A program made the translations under genes and the position numbers. Source: Microthrixaceae bacterium (GTDB lineage: Bacteria > Actinomycetota > Acidimicrobiia > Acidimicrobiales > Microtrichaceae). From it: DNA of 64,000 nucleotides. The first letter of the stretch is position 1. Every line of letters starts with the position of its first letter. Positions 18,909-27,570 of this stretch are shown here, piece after piece. Below the pieces are notes generated by a model. That model was not told the origin of the DNA, ran no database searches, and saw only the letters and a list, made by a program, of their open reading frames with translations. The DNA lies in NCBI GenBank assembly GCA_023958095.1, contig JAMLGJ010000014.1, positions 23,280-87,279 of the forward strand, read 5' to 3'.

Positions 18909-20843
18909 ATGAGGGTCACGAAGGTCGAGCAGCACGGAGCCGCCTGGTCACCGCTGGTGCTGCACCCACGGCTCACGGTGATCACCGGCGAGCCCGTCCA
19001 TCTCGCCGAGGTCGTGGGGGCCCTCGGGTCGCTCTACCGGGACGCTGGCACGGCGATCGAGGGCACCCTCGAGTACGCCGGACTGCAGATGCCACTCGAC
19101 CAGACCGCGGTGGTCTCACTGGACCTGCACGGTTCCGGACTGTGCCGGATGGATCCCACGTCCTTCCGCGGCGCCCGCGAGGCGGTTGCCGAGTCGATCC
19201 GTGCTGCCACCGAGCACCGCCTGCGTGAGCTGACCGACCTGCAGACCCAGCTCGAGGCGAGGGTGGGAGAACTCCTGCGGCGCAGTGAGGCGTCCCACGC
19301 CGCGGTGCGGGCGTGCTCGGAGGACGTCCAGCGGGCGGCCGAGATGGAGCAGCTCCTGGGGGCGGAACTGCAACGAGCGAGGAACGCTCCGGTGGAACTG
19401 GACGCCGCGATCGCTTCGGCGGAATCGAGGTTCGGCGAGCTGGCAGCTCGCACCCACGCGGCCGAGTCACGCATCGAGGAGCTGGTGGGAGTGCTCTCGC
19501 CCGGATCCGACGAGCTGGCGCGACTGCGGATCGGTTCCCCGGGGGCGGACCACGCCACGTTGTGCAGCGCGGTGCAAGAGGCCGAGGAACTGGGACTGCT
19601 GCCCGAAGCGACCTCCCGGGGCCTCCGGCAGTGGCTGGATTCCGTCGCCGAGGGAACTGCGCCGACGTCGGAGTCGGTGGCGTCGATGCTCGACGAGGTC
19701 GCCACGTTGGAGGCGGCCTGGGAGGAACTCACCGCACGGGGTGTGGAGGGTGATCCGGCGGTCGTGGAGGCCCGGGCGCACCACGATGAGGTCGTCTCGC
19801 GACACGAGGCACTGCGTGGGCTGGCCGATTCCGGTCTGCTGGCGGAGCGCGCCCGCGACGAGATCGACGCCGCGCACGAATCGGCGGACGCGGAGCTGGA
19901 GGATCGGGTTCTCGCCGCCTACGGCTTCGAGTCCCACCTCGACTACACGATTGCCGTGTCCACGCGCTCGGTCGGCGAGGCGGTCGAATCAACCCTCCAG
20001 CGGGCGCACGCGGAGATGGTCAGGGCCTCCGATGCGCTGGAGGCGGAGAGGGAGCGGGCCGCGGCCGAGCGATCCGAGCTCGGGGCACTCAGGGAGGACC
20101 TGCGTACGCGGATCCAGGGAGCCACGGGCACGGAGGCCGAGTCGCTCTCGGCGGAGGATCTCGCTTCGATACCGGAGCCGAGCAGGGAGCTCGACGGAGC
20201 ATCGGTGGCGATGCAGCACGCGCTGCAGGCGATGCGGGGCGAGCTCGCTGGTGCGGACGAGGAACTCCAGCACCTGCGTGACGAACGGGAGCGACTCGCC
20301 GACCCGGCCGCGCTCGAGGCCGAGCTGGCAGGACACCGCGAACATGTGGCGGCGCTGGAACCGCTCATGGCTCGGGCAACCGCCGCGGCGGACGAGATGG
20401 ATGCCGAGATCGCGGCGATCCGTTCGGAACTGGCCACCGTCGCCGCCGAACGCAGCGAGCTCGCCGAGAGCTCGTCTGCATCTGCCGGGGAGGGTGCTTC
20501 GTCCCCCGCGGACCTCGCCGCGTTCGCACGCGCCCTGCTCGAGAACCTGGACCGGCGCGGGAGCGAACCCGAGCCGGTCCTCGTGGAGGAGGCGCTGGTG
20601 CAGCTGGGAGGTGACGCACCGGGCGTCCTCGACGCGATCCTCGAGGTGGAACCCGACCTGCAGGTCGTGTACGTGAGCGATCAACCGTCGACGGGCTCCT
20701 GGGCACGACGTGCGCGGGGCGGGGAGCTGTCACTCGTGCGCATCGGCAGGAGGCGTTGGTTCGGCCGCCGGTTCGGCCGTTCGTTCGGTGGCTCCACCGG
20801 CTCCCGCGAGCGCCTGGCAGCCGATCCCAACACATCGACCTAG
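18909..20843 (+). CDS. SMC-like coiled-coil protein with degenerate ATPase head
   Basis: The 644-residue product is almost entirely Ala/Glu/Arg-rich coiled coil between two short globular ends. The N-terminal end (MRVTKVEQHGAAWSPLVLHP) resembles the start of SMC/RecN ATPases. Where Walker A should follow, it reads ITGEPVHLAE at residues 25-34, lacking the GKS/T. Near residue 557, VLVEEAL stands where Walker B is expected, followed by LQVVYVSDQ as in SMC-like heads. It probably cannot hydrolyse ATP (inference). The C-terminal tail is basic (RRRWFGRRFGRSFGG). ATG at 18909 follows AAGAGG. It ends 46 nt before the diguanylate cyclase start. Confidence 0.6.
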   Translation: MRVTKVEQHGAAWSPLVLHPRLTVITGEPVHLAEVVGALGSLYRDAGTAIEGTLEYAGLQMPLDQTAVVSLDLHGSGLCRMDPTSFRGAREAVAESIRAATEHRLRELTDLQTQLEARVGELLRRSEASHAAVRACSEDVQRAAEMEQLLGAELQRARNAPVELDAAIASAESRFGELAARTHAAESRIEELVGVLSPGSDELARLRIGSPGADHATLCSAVQEAEELGLLPEATSRGLRQWLDSVAEGTAPTSESVASMLDEVATLEAAWEELTARGVEGDPAVVEARAHHDEVVSRHEALRGLADSGLLAERARDEIDAAHESADAELEDRVLAAYGFESHLDYTIAVSTRSVGEAVESTLQRAHAEMVRASDALEAERERAAAERSELGALREDLRTRIQGATGTEAESLSAEDLASIPEPSRELDGASVAMQHALQAMRGELAGADEELQHLRDERERLADPAALEAELAGHREHVAALEPLMARATAAADEMDAEIAAIRSELATVAAERSELAESSSASAGEGASSPADLAAFARALLENLDRRGSEPEPVLVEEALVQLGGDAPGVLDAILEVEPDLQVVYVSDQPSTGSWARRARGGELSLVRIGRRRWFGRRFGRSFGGSTGSRERLAADPNTST

Positions 20844-20888
20844 GTGCAAAGCTCAGTCGGACGTCGGACCTGCCGATGTCATGGGTGC

Positions 20889-22706
20889 ATGTCCTCTTCA
20901 CAAGAGATCGACCTCCTCGGCCAGAGCGCACCGGGTGCCAACCCCGACCGGGGCGATGCGACCGACTTCAGGCAGTCGGATCCGCAGTGGTGCCAGGAGT
21001 TCGCCACGGCGCACTCGCCCGATGGCGTGGTGCTGGCCGACCCCGAACTGCGCGTGGTGTGGGCCAACCCGGCGGCCGAGCGACTCCTGGGCCATCGCAT
21101 CGAGGACCTCGGCGGTACCGAGATGCTGGACTTCGTGCACCCGGAGGACGCAAGCCACGCGCTGGGCGCGGTGTCCGAGGCCTCGCGCACCGATGGCTAC
21201 CACGTGGCGACGAGGCTGCGGCTGCACCACGCCGACGGAGGCCACATCGCATGCAGGGTGACGGCCAACACGGTGCAGCACGCTGGACGCACGTGGTTCG
21301 TGCTCGGTGTGCGCAGTGTCGGCGACGAGGACGCCATCGAGTCGCGGCGCCGGCGGCTGCGGAGCCTCGCCACCAGCTTCTACGTGGACTGCGCATCGAT
21401 GGAGTGGACCGACGCACCCGAGCGTTCCCGGGTCCTGCTCGCCGGTCTCGGGGCGGCCCTGGATGCGGACGCGATCGAGATCGCCGAGTTCGCCGAGGAC
21501 CACGCGAGGGTCACCACCGTCGTGGCCTGGGGCGCCGAGGGGATCAGGGTTCCGGGGCCCGTGGGTGGTACCCGGGTGGTGCCGCAGGTGCAACGCCTGA
21601 TGGAGCTTCCGTGTCGTTTCGAGTTCAGCGACGGCCGCTTCGCGGCGGAGGTGTGGCTGTCATCCACCACCGGTGAGGACGGCGTGGTGACCATCGATCT
21701 CGGGGACCACCCCGACCAGTGGGACGATGCCAATGCCGATGTGGTGTCGCTGATGTGCTCGTCGCTCATGGCGACGGTTCGGCGCTGCAACCGCGAGCGT
21801 GCCGTCGCCATGGCGGCGACCCGTGATCCGCTGACGGGACTCCTGAACCGCACCGCCATGCAGGAGCGCCTCGAGGAGCTCATGTCGGTGGCAGCGGTCG
21901 GTGGTGAGGCGGTCTCGGTGTTCTTCGTGGACCTCAACGACTTCAAGGCACTGAACGACACGGCCGGTCACAACGCCGGGGACAAGGTGCTCTGCGAGGT
22001 GGCCGATGCACTGCGGGGTGCGATACGTCCGGGCGACCTGGCGGCCCGCGTCGGCGGCGACGAGTTCGTCGTGGTGATGATGACCCGCAGGCGCGCGCTG
22101 GAGCGTCTGGAGGCACGGCTGCGTGAGTCGATCGAGGCGGCGATCGATCCCTCGACCGGGGTCGGGGTGGCGATCGGTGCGATCCTGGTCGGTGCCGGTG
22201 AGGGTTCCGAGGAGATCCTGGAACGGGCGGACGCGGCCATGTACGCCGACAAGCGCCGCGGTCGTTCCCGCGCGACCCGCAACCCGGCCGCCGGGGGTCC
22301 GCGACTCAACGCGGCAATGGAGTCCTTGAGCGTCATGTTGGCCGTGGACGCCGATGCACACCTGTTGACCGCCACTCGTGCCGCATACTCGGTGTTCGGT
22401 TTCGAACCCGGCGCGAGCCTGGGGATGAACGTGCTCGAGGTCGTCCACCCCGACGACCGGCCGCTGGCGGTCGCAGCATTCGAGGAGGCGCGTGCGACCC
22501 CGGGTCCGGGTGAACCGATCACCATCCGGGTGGTCGATGCTGATGGTGGCGTGCACCGGGTCCGCATCTCGGGCAACAACCAGTTGGACAATCCCGAGAT
22601 CGGCGGAATCGTCATGACGCTCGTGGACGCCGAGGACGTCGGGGGTCCGGGAGAGCCGCTAGGTTCCGGCCATGTCGAACGAACCGCCCTACAGCAGGAC
22701 GCGTGA
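20889..22706 (+). CDS. PAS-GGDEF-PAS diguanylate cyclase
   Basis: The 605-residue soluble product has an N-terminal PAS domain (VVWANPAAERLLG, FVHPEDA). A variable sensory stretch follows, then a GGDEF domain beginning DPLTGLLNRTAMQ with an intact GGDEF motif near residue 390. A PAS-like domain lies after it (FVFEP-type GFEPGASLG, VVHPDDR). An I-site R-x-x-D (RPGD) lies five residues before GGDEF, so product inhibition by c-di-GMP is expected. A C-terminal PAS after GGDEF is uncommon. The start is ATG 20889; GTG at 20844, abutting the previous stop, is an alternative. The end overlaps the RidA gene by 35 nt. Confidence 0.85.
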   Translation: MSSSQEIDLLGQSAPGANPDRGDATDFRQSDPQWCQEFATAHSPDGVVLADPELRVVWANPAAERLLGHRIEDLGGTEMLDFVHPEDASHALGAVSEASRTDGYHVATRLRLHHADGGHIACRVTANTVQHAGRTWFVLGVRSVGDEDAIESRRRRLRSLATSFYVDCASMEWTDAPERSRVLLAGLGAALDADAIEIAEFAEDHARVTTVVAWGAEGIRVPGPVGGTRVVPQVQRLMELPCRFEFSDGRFAAEVWLSSTTGEDGVVTIDLGDHPDQWDDANADVVSLMCSSLMATVRRCNRERAVAMAATRDPLTGLLNRTAMQERLEELMSVAAVGGEAVSVFFVDLNDFKALNDTAGHNAGDKVLCEVADALRGAIRPGDLAARVGGDEFVVVMMTRRRALERLEARLRESIEAAIDPSTGVGVAIGAILVGAGEGSEEILERADAAMYADKRRGRSRATRNPAAGGPRLNAAMESLSVMLAVDADAHLLTATRAAYSVFGFEPGASLGMNVLEVVHPDDRPLAVAAFEEARATPGPGEPITIRVVDADGGVHRVRISGNNQLDNPEIGGIVMTLVDAEDVGGPGEPLGSGHVERTALQQDA

Positions 22707-23022
22707 GGCGGGAGGGCTCCTGCTCACGGCCGGGATCCTGGGAACACGCGGTGCGGACCTCGTCCCGGAGCCCGGAGCACAGATCGAAGCCGCGCTCGAC
22801 AACCTGCAGGCGCTGCTCGAGCGGGAAGGCGCCGGCCTCGACGACGTCGTGCGGCTCGTGGTCTACCTGACCGACATCGCCTCGATGGATCTGCTCAACG
22901 AGGCGTTCACCCGTCGGTTCGCCGAACCGCGGCCCGCGCGCACGACCGTGGAGGTCTCAGCACTGCCCCTCGGTGCCGCCGTCGAACTCGAGGCGACCGC
23001 CGAGTCGGCACCGGCGAGGTGA
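22672..23022 (+). CDS. RidA/YjgF family protein
   Basis: The 116-residue product matches the RidA fold in length and motifs, including LLLTAGILG, the IEAALDNLQALLE helix, DVVRLVVYLTD and the C-terminal ART-TVEVSALPLGA segment carrying the conserved Arg. RidA proteins deaminate reactive enamine/imine intermediates in the cytoplasm. This subgroup is not precisely assignable. The ATG at 22672 lies inside the end of the cyclase gene, in another frame. Confidence 0.85.
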   Translation: MSNEPPYSRTREAGGLLLTAGILGTRGADLVPEPGAQIEAALDNLQALLEREGAGLDDVVRLVVYLTDIASMDLLNEAFTRRFAEPRPARTTVEVSALPLGAAVELEATAESAPAR

Positions 23023-23235
23023 CGGGCGACTTCAGCTTTCCCGCCACCGACCACACTGGTTGCGCGTGCTGCGGCGCAAGGACCCACCTGCCCGGCTGCG
23101 TCCCCGATCGGTACTCTCGCCACGGCTCGAAGCTGCGCTCGGGGTAGGTCGGTCACACGTCTCGGCCGAGGTATCCGGCGAGCACGGTCGCAGCCGTGGC
23201 TCCGGGCGACGGCGAGATCCCACGCGAACTGAAAG

Positions 23236-23609
23236 ATGTTGCGCGCTGCAAGGAGGCCGACATCGGCGCCGGGAAACGTCAACCCGTTCGCGAGCTCCAC
23301 GCTGCGCCCCAACGCCCCGCTGTCGCCCAGCGTGGCGACCATCGCATCACGTGAGGAGTCGAACGACGCGAGCTGCTGCGACGCAACCCGGATCCCGAGG
23401 ATCGGCGAGCGATTCGGATCACCCTCACCGAGGCCGGCGCCGAACTGGCCCGTCGCGCCGCGCACGTGCACGTGGCCAGCATCGAGGCCCACTTCGCCGC
23501 TCGCATGAGTGACCACGACGCGACTGCCGTCGCGAACGCACTCGAGCAGGTGGAACGCGACCTCGACGAACACCACCGGATGACTCCGGACGACGAACCG
23601 CGGTCGTGA
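23236..23609 (+). pseudogene. Frameshifted MarR-family regulator remnant
   Basis: The 3' part, in the frame ending at TGA 23607-23609, reads VERRELLRRNPDPEDRRAIR and continues into ITLTEAGAELARRAA and a C-terminal helix. This is the wing and dimerisation helix of a MarR protein. Part of the recognition helix (LSPSVATIAS) lies in a different frame upstream. Joining the frames leaves about three or four residues missing, so a small frame-breaking deletion near 23355 is likely; the 3' frame also has a TGA there. I see no intact start or N-terminal half. The rest of 23023-23774 shows no gene. Confidence 0.6.
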
Positions 23610-23774
23610 TCCCGAGCCAGCACCGGTGGTGCTGTTGGGGTTGCGACCGGTGCCCCGAGCGTGCAGGGTCGACACGACCCGACACCAGCGCGAGATCGGC
23701 ACATCTGCGTGCCGTTCCCTGACCCATGGAGTCCATCGCTCGAGACAGAGATGACCGTCCTCTAGGTTGTAGCG

Positions 23775-25295
23775 GTGTTGTCAGCGTACGAAGTGCGACG
23801 TCCTCCACGGTCGGGGCGCATCGCGGGATCAGAGCTCGCCGCACGGCGTGCAGCGGTTGTGGCGACCCTGGCTGCGTGGGTGTTCCTGACGGCGTTCTAC
23901 TTCGTGGCGCCGATCGTGCCCAACGGTGACCAGTACCTGGTTCCACCCACCGCGCACAGCCTTGTGTACGAGCGAAACCTCGGCCTCGAGGAGTTCGCGG
24001 ACCTCGAGCACATCTCGACGCACTACGGGTTGAACCTCGACGGTGTCGGTGCTCCGCTGGAGGATCGATGGGGTCATCCGGTCAACTACTTCCCATGGCT
24101 CACGGCTGTGTTCGAGGTCCCGGTCATCGTGGCTGTGGACGCGGCCAGCGCCATCGGTATCACTTCCAACACCCGGGAACTGATCGAGGACGACCGGATG
24201 TTGCGACTCCAGTCGCTAGGGGCGGCACCACTGGCTGCCGCGGCTGCCGTCGTACTGGGTCTCTGCAGCCAGCTGTTGTTGCGCTTCGCCCGCTCGGGTG
24301 GGGCCTCGCCTTCCCGCAACGGCGAACCCTGGCGGTGGTGGGTCGTGCCATTCGGCAGTCTGGTGGCCGGGCTGGCCACACCGATCTGGTCCACTGCAAG
24401 TCGCTCAATGTGGCACCACGGTCCGGCGGTGCTGCTGACCGGGGTGGGTCTAGCAGCGACATTGATTGTGGTCGGATGGCCCGAAGTCCGTCACCGGGCA
24501 TGGATCGGCGGCATCGGCGGGGCTGCCATGGCGCTTGCCTACTGGGCACGGCCTACCACCTTGGTCATGTCGGCGGCGTTGCTGTTGCTCCTCTTCTTTG
24601 CAGCGCGGGAGGTCCTGGCGCGGACTCTTCTTGGCGGCGTCGTGACCACTGCTGTCGTGTTGGGCATCAATCTGTTGCTGCTCGGTGAGTTGATCCCGCC
24701 GTACTTCAGGGGAGGCAGGGTGAGCCTCCACTCGGACTTCGCGGAGGCGTTCGCCGCCAACCTGGTCAGCCCAGCGCGCGGGTTGTTCGTGTTCAGCCCG
24801 TTCCTCGTGCTCGCGCTGCTCCACCTCCTCCCCGGACGTTGGAGAGAGTCATCGAGGGAGATGCGCCTCACCACGTCACTCACGCTCGGTGCCGTCGCAG
24901 CCATGATGCTGGCGACTGCCGCCTTCCCGCACTGGTGGGGTGGCTCCAGCTACGGCCCGCGGCTGCTGACCGAGTCTGTGGTGTTCCTCACACCTCTTGC
25001 CCTCGCGGCAGTGATCGGCCGGCAGGCGAAGGCGTCGAGACGCTTCGTATCCTGGGGGGTTGCCCCGGTGCTGATCGCCTGGTCGGTGGCGGTGCACGGG
25101 CTGGGTTCATGGACCGATGCCGGTGGTTGTTGGACCACCTACCCGGAGGCCATCGATGAATCCCCTGAAAGGATCTGGGACTGGAACGACCCCCTCGTGC
25201 TCATGGGCTTCCGGATGGTGTTGCCACCGAGCGACCCCACGGGACCGGACGGCAACCCCTGCAACCCGCAACGCACGCCCCTCGTGGGCGGGTAG
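23775..25295 (+). CDS. Polytopic membrane protein, possibly a GT-C-type glycosyltransferase
   Basis: The 506-residue product has roughly ten hydrophobic helices. A first helix near residues 28-47 is followed by an extracytoplasmic loop of about 75 residues. Near the C-terminus it reads HWWGGSSYGPRLLTESVVFL, a motif seen in uncharacterised GT-C/mannosyltransferase-like membrane proteins. The acceptor and donor cannot be inferred. GTG at 23775 is used, with TTG as the next codon; only a weak AGG lies upstream. The sequence is somewhat less GC-biased than its neighbours. The 244 bp after its stop show no gene. Confidence 0.55.
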   Translation: MLSAYEVRRPPRSGRIAGSELAARRAAVVATLAAWVFLTAFYFVAPIVPNGDQYLVPPTAHSLVYERNLGLEEFADLEHISTHYGLNLDGVGAPLEDRWGHPVNYFPWLTAVFEVPVIVAVDAASAIGITSNTRELIEDDRMLRLQSLGAAPLAAAAAVVLGLCSQLLLRFARSGGASPSRNGEPWRWWVVPFGSLVAGLATPIWSTASRSMWHHGPAVLLTGVGLAATLIVVGWPEVRHRAWIGGIGGAAMALAYWARPTTLVMSAALLLLLFFAAREVLARTLLGGVVTTAVVLGINLLLLGELIPPYFRGGRVSLHSDFAEAFAANLVSPARGLFVFSPFLVLALLHLLPGRWRESSREMRLTTSLTLGAVAAMMLATAAFPHWWGGSSYGPRLLTESVVFLTPLALAAVIGRQAKASRRFVSWGVAPVLIAWSVAVHGLGSWTDAGGCWTTYPEAIDESPERIWDWNDPLVLMGFRMVLPPSDPTGPDGNPCNPQRTPLVGG

Positions 25296-25510
25296 ACCCT
25301 CGCCCGGGACGCCAAGGGACTGTGCGGCCGAGCATGACCTCGGCGGTGAACCAGGCGGTGCAGGCGCAGCCGCCCAGCCGGGAGCCCGCTGTGCAGCGCA
25401 AGGCAGCCAATGACATCGACCGTGCATTGAGCGGAGTCTGACGCCAACGGTCGTCAGAGCTGTCGTCAATCGGGCGGCTGGGGACCTACTCGATTGCCAC
25501 GCCTCAGGGG

Positions 25511-25532
25511 GATCCCTGTCAGGGCAGGGATC
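25511..25532. terminator. Perfect hairpin 3' of tRNA-Arg
   Basis: GATCCCTG at 25511-25518 and CAGGGATC at 25525-25532 form a perfect 8-bp stem with a 6-base loop. It lies just downstream of the minus-strand tRNA-Arg and downstream of the membrane-protein gene on the plus strand. There is no T-run, so a terminator role is inferred only from position. Confidence 0.4.
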
Positions 25533-25539
25533 TCAGTCG

Positions 25540-25613
25540 CGCGCTTGGAGGGACTCGAACCCCCAACCTTCTGATCCGTAGTCAGATGCTCTATCCAATT
25601 GAGCTACAAGCGC
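25540..25613 (-). tRNA. tRNA-Arg (ACG)
   Basis: On the minus strand the acceptor GCGCTTG pairs with CAAGCGC. The anticodon arm reads TCTGA-CTACGGA-TCAGA (ACG), and the T-arm contains GGTTCGAGTCC. The discriminator is G, at 25540. CCA is not encoded. Confidence 0.97.
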
Positions 25614-25719
25614 TGGGAAGTGAAAGAGGATAGACCGCGCTGGCCCGGCGGGCCACACGCGGTCCATCCTCGAAGGGGGGACACGCCCGTCCGGCACCAG
25701 CCGGGCCGGGCCATGGGGG

Positions 25720-26076
25720 TCAGACCCGCTTGCCGCAGATCGGCCAGTGGCCCGGACCACCGTTGGCCCACAGCGCGCGTGCCATGCGGTCCTGGTCCCA
25801 GGAGTGTGCTGCGGCGGGGTCGACGCCGACCAGGAAGGGATAGTGCCGGCGTGCGGTCGCGTTCCAGGTGCTCTGGCTGAACTGGTATGCGCCGCGGTAG
25901 GTGCCGTTCGCGCTCACCACCCGGTAGTTGCCGTTGGACTCGCATGCCCGCAGGCGGGCGAGCCCCGCATCCGAGATCGCGCCGCTGAAGTGGTCGGGGA
26001 CACCGTTGCACGCCGAGAGGGCGAACGCTGAGACGATGGTCACAGCAAGTATCGAAAGGGTACGTCGTGTCTTCAT
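25720..26076 (-). CDS. Rpf-like (resuscitation-promoting factor) transglycosylase lipoprotein
   Basis: The 118-residue product has a signal peptide with a lipobox (ALSAC, cleavage before Cys near residue 23), so it should be anchored on the outer face of the membrane. The mature part is a single Rpf domain. CESNGNY carries the catalytic Glu, TYRGAYQFSQSTW is the conserved substrate-groove segment, and the C-terminus reads WPICGKRV with the second Cys. Rpf proteins cleave peptidoglycan and stimulate regrowth of dormant actinobacteria. It is a minimal version without LysM or G5 domains. Confidence 0.88.
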   Translation of the reverse strand: MKTRRTLSILAVTIVSAFALSACNGVPDHFSGAISDAGLARLRACESNGNYRVVSANGTYRGAYQFSQSTWNATARRHYPFLVGVDPAAAHSWDQDRMARALWANGGPGHWPICGKRV

Positions 26077-26224
26077 GGGAGAAGACTATGACCGGTTCCG
26101 TAACAAAAATGCAAACTAAGTGACAAACGACCGACATCATCGAGCGTCGGATCGAAACACACGCGGCAGCTGGGGCCGGACGCGGAACGGGCGCCGACCA
26201 GTGGTCAGCGCCCGTTCCAAAATG

Positions 26225-26313
26225 CGGAGAGGGTGGGATTTGAACCCACGGAGGGGTTGCCCCCTCACCTCCTTAGCAGGGAGGCCCGATCGGCCAGACT
26301 CCGGCACCTCTCC
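26225..26313 (-). tRNA. tRNA-Ser (GCT)
   Basis: On the minus strand GGAGAGG pairs with CCTCTCC. The anticodon arm is CCTCC-CTGCTAA-GGAGG (GCT), followed by a long class II variable arm and the T-arm GGTTCAAATCC. Length is 89 nt without CCA. The roughly 150 bp between it and the Rpf-like gene hold that gene's upstream region only. Confidence 0.96.
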
Positions 26314-26402
26314 GGGTCAGGCAGCGATCCTAGCCGCGGTGACCCCGAGGTCCACCCGGCAGCTCCACATCGTGGGTCCGGGCTGTCGGGCCGGACACCG
26401 CC

Positions 26403-26945
26403 ATGATCCACACTGTTGCGATGGATCTCGATCGCACGCGCGAGCTGCAGTCCCTGCTGGAGGCGATGGACGACGCGGACCTCTCCGAGGTGGCACAGAT
26501 GGTGCGCGACCTGCAGCGGGGCCGGGCGCTCGAGTTCGAGGACCTCGACGCTGTCGTCGCCGATGCATTCGAGAAGGGTTTCGACCACCGGGGGATGGCC
26601 CTCGACCCGTGGGTGACACCCGGGGGGCTCGTGGTGGTTCCGGGTGCCAAGATCCACCGGTCCCGCAGCAACCACCGGTGTCGCTTCGCGGCGGTCGGGG
26701 ACGTGTGGGTCTGGGACAGCTCCGAGCGGATCGTGGACGAACTGCGGCGCCTTCCCGACGACCGCGACTCGCTGCAGACCGTCACGTTGCTCGCAGCAGT
26801 CGATGGCCTGGTGCTCGACGTGGTGACCTCCAGGGCCACCGGCGGTACCCACACCCGACAGTCCTCCGTCGCGTACGAGGTGAGAGGGGGAGAGCTCGTC
26901 CCGACCATGCCGACGGCCAGCCCGTCGGGGGAGGAGCGCCGCTGA
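26403..26945 (+). CDS. Hypothetical protein
   Basis: I do not recognise this gene. The 180-residue product begins with a helical acidic segment (RTRELQSLLEAMDDADLSEVAQMVRDLQ) and continues with a beta-rich part (GGLVVVPGAKIHRS and CRFAAVGDVWVWDS) and a Thr/Ser-rich end. It has no signal peptide or membrane helix. Codon use is normal for the window, and the tail-to-tail arrangement with the methyltransferase (seven bases apart) fits a real gene. ATG at 26403 or 26421 may be the start; neither has a Shine-Dalgarno. Confidence 0.6.
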   Translation: MIHTVAMDLDRTRELQSLLEAMDDADLSEVAQMVRDLQRGRALEFEDLDAVVADAFEKGFDHRGMALDPWVTPGGLVVVPGAKIHRSRSNHRCRFAAVGDVWVWDSSERIVDELRRLPDDRDSLQTVTLLAAVDGLVLDVVTSRATGGTHTRQSSVAYEVRGGELVPTMPTASPSGEERR

Positions 26946-26952
26946 CGCGCGC

Positions 26953-27570
26953 TCAGTCGGGGTTCACCGCCACACCCTCGGTGAAGTACACCCACGGCCG
27001 CGGACCCTGCGCGTAGCGGCTGGTGGAGCTCTGCACCTCGAAACCTGCCGCCGCGACGAGCTCGGTGGGGTCACGCGTCAGGTGGCATCCATCCGCCAGG
27101 GTCTTCTGGGCGGGCTCGAAGCGCCGCTGCCAGCGGGCCACGCGATCGTCGGGTGCGAGGCCGTGTTCGAGGAAGTTGAAGCGCCCTCCGGGGCGCAGCA
27201 CGCGCCGGAGTTCACCCAGTGCGGTCTCGACATCCGGAATCGTGCAGAGGGTGAACGTGCTGAGCGCACCGTCACAGGAGTCGTCCTCGAGCGGGAGTGA
27301 CTCGCCGTGCAGCCCGACGTGCTTCACGTCGGCATGTGAGCGCTGTATCCGCTCGTGGGCGAGTCGCCGGGCGAGCTCGGCCGGTTCGACCGCGAACACC
27401 GTCTCCACCTCCGGTGGGTACACCGGGACGTTGAGGCCGGAACCGAAGCCGATCTCGACCACGGTGCCCGAGAGACCCTCGACCGCGCGCTCGCGCCAGC
27501 GGACCATTCCCTGCGAACCACATGCCCGGTCGACCAGGTGCGGCAGGATCTTCTCCCGGTAGAAGCTCAC
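26953..27570 (-). CDS. Class I SAM-dependent methyltransferase
   Basis: The 205-residue product has the SAM-binding motif VVEIGFGSGLNVPVYP near residues 37-52, the acidic post-motif VFAVEPAELARRLA, and the later motif FTLCTIPDVETALGELRRVL followed by PGGRFNFLEHG. It resembles UbiE/METTL7-like methyltransferases. GTG at 27570 overlaps the metallo-hydrolase stop (GTGA), making it the third gene of the mycothiol-dependent formaldehyde dehydrogenase operon. The substrate is unknown. Confidence 0.85.
   Translation of the reverse strand: MSFYREKILPHLVDRACGSQGMVRWRERAVEGLSGTVVEIGFGSGLNVPVYPPEVETVFAVEPAELARRLAHERIQRSHADVKHVGLHGESLPLEDDSCDGALSTFTLCTIPDVETALGELRRVLRPGGRFNFLEHGLAPDDRVARWQRRFEPAQKTLADGCHLTRDPTELVAAAGFEVQSSTSRYAQGPRPWVYFTEGVAVNPD

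Noticed and set aside
20844..20889. GCCGATGT before the PAS-GGDEF-PAS gene as a sigma-28 site
   Set aside because: The nearest CAAA is 21 bases upstream, too far for the sigma-28 spacing.
23020..23148. 41-codon Cys-rich plus-strand frame overlapping the RidA stop by GTGA
   Set aside because: No Shine-Dalgarno and no coding-like continuation. The overlap is likely chance, although a Cys pair is present.
22863..23702. 279-codon minus-strand frame in the gap after RidA
   Set aside because: Its sequence is not family-like and it overlaps both RidA and the plus-strand MarR remnant, which has a better explanation.
25334..25441. 35-codon plus-strand frame between the membrane protein and tRNA-Arg
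   Set aside because: Short, with no start signal and no recognisable sequence.
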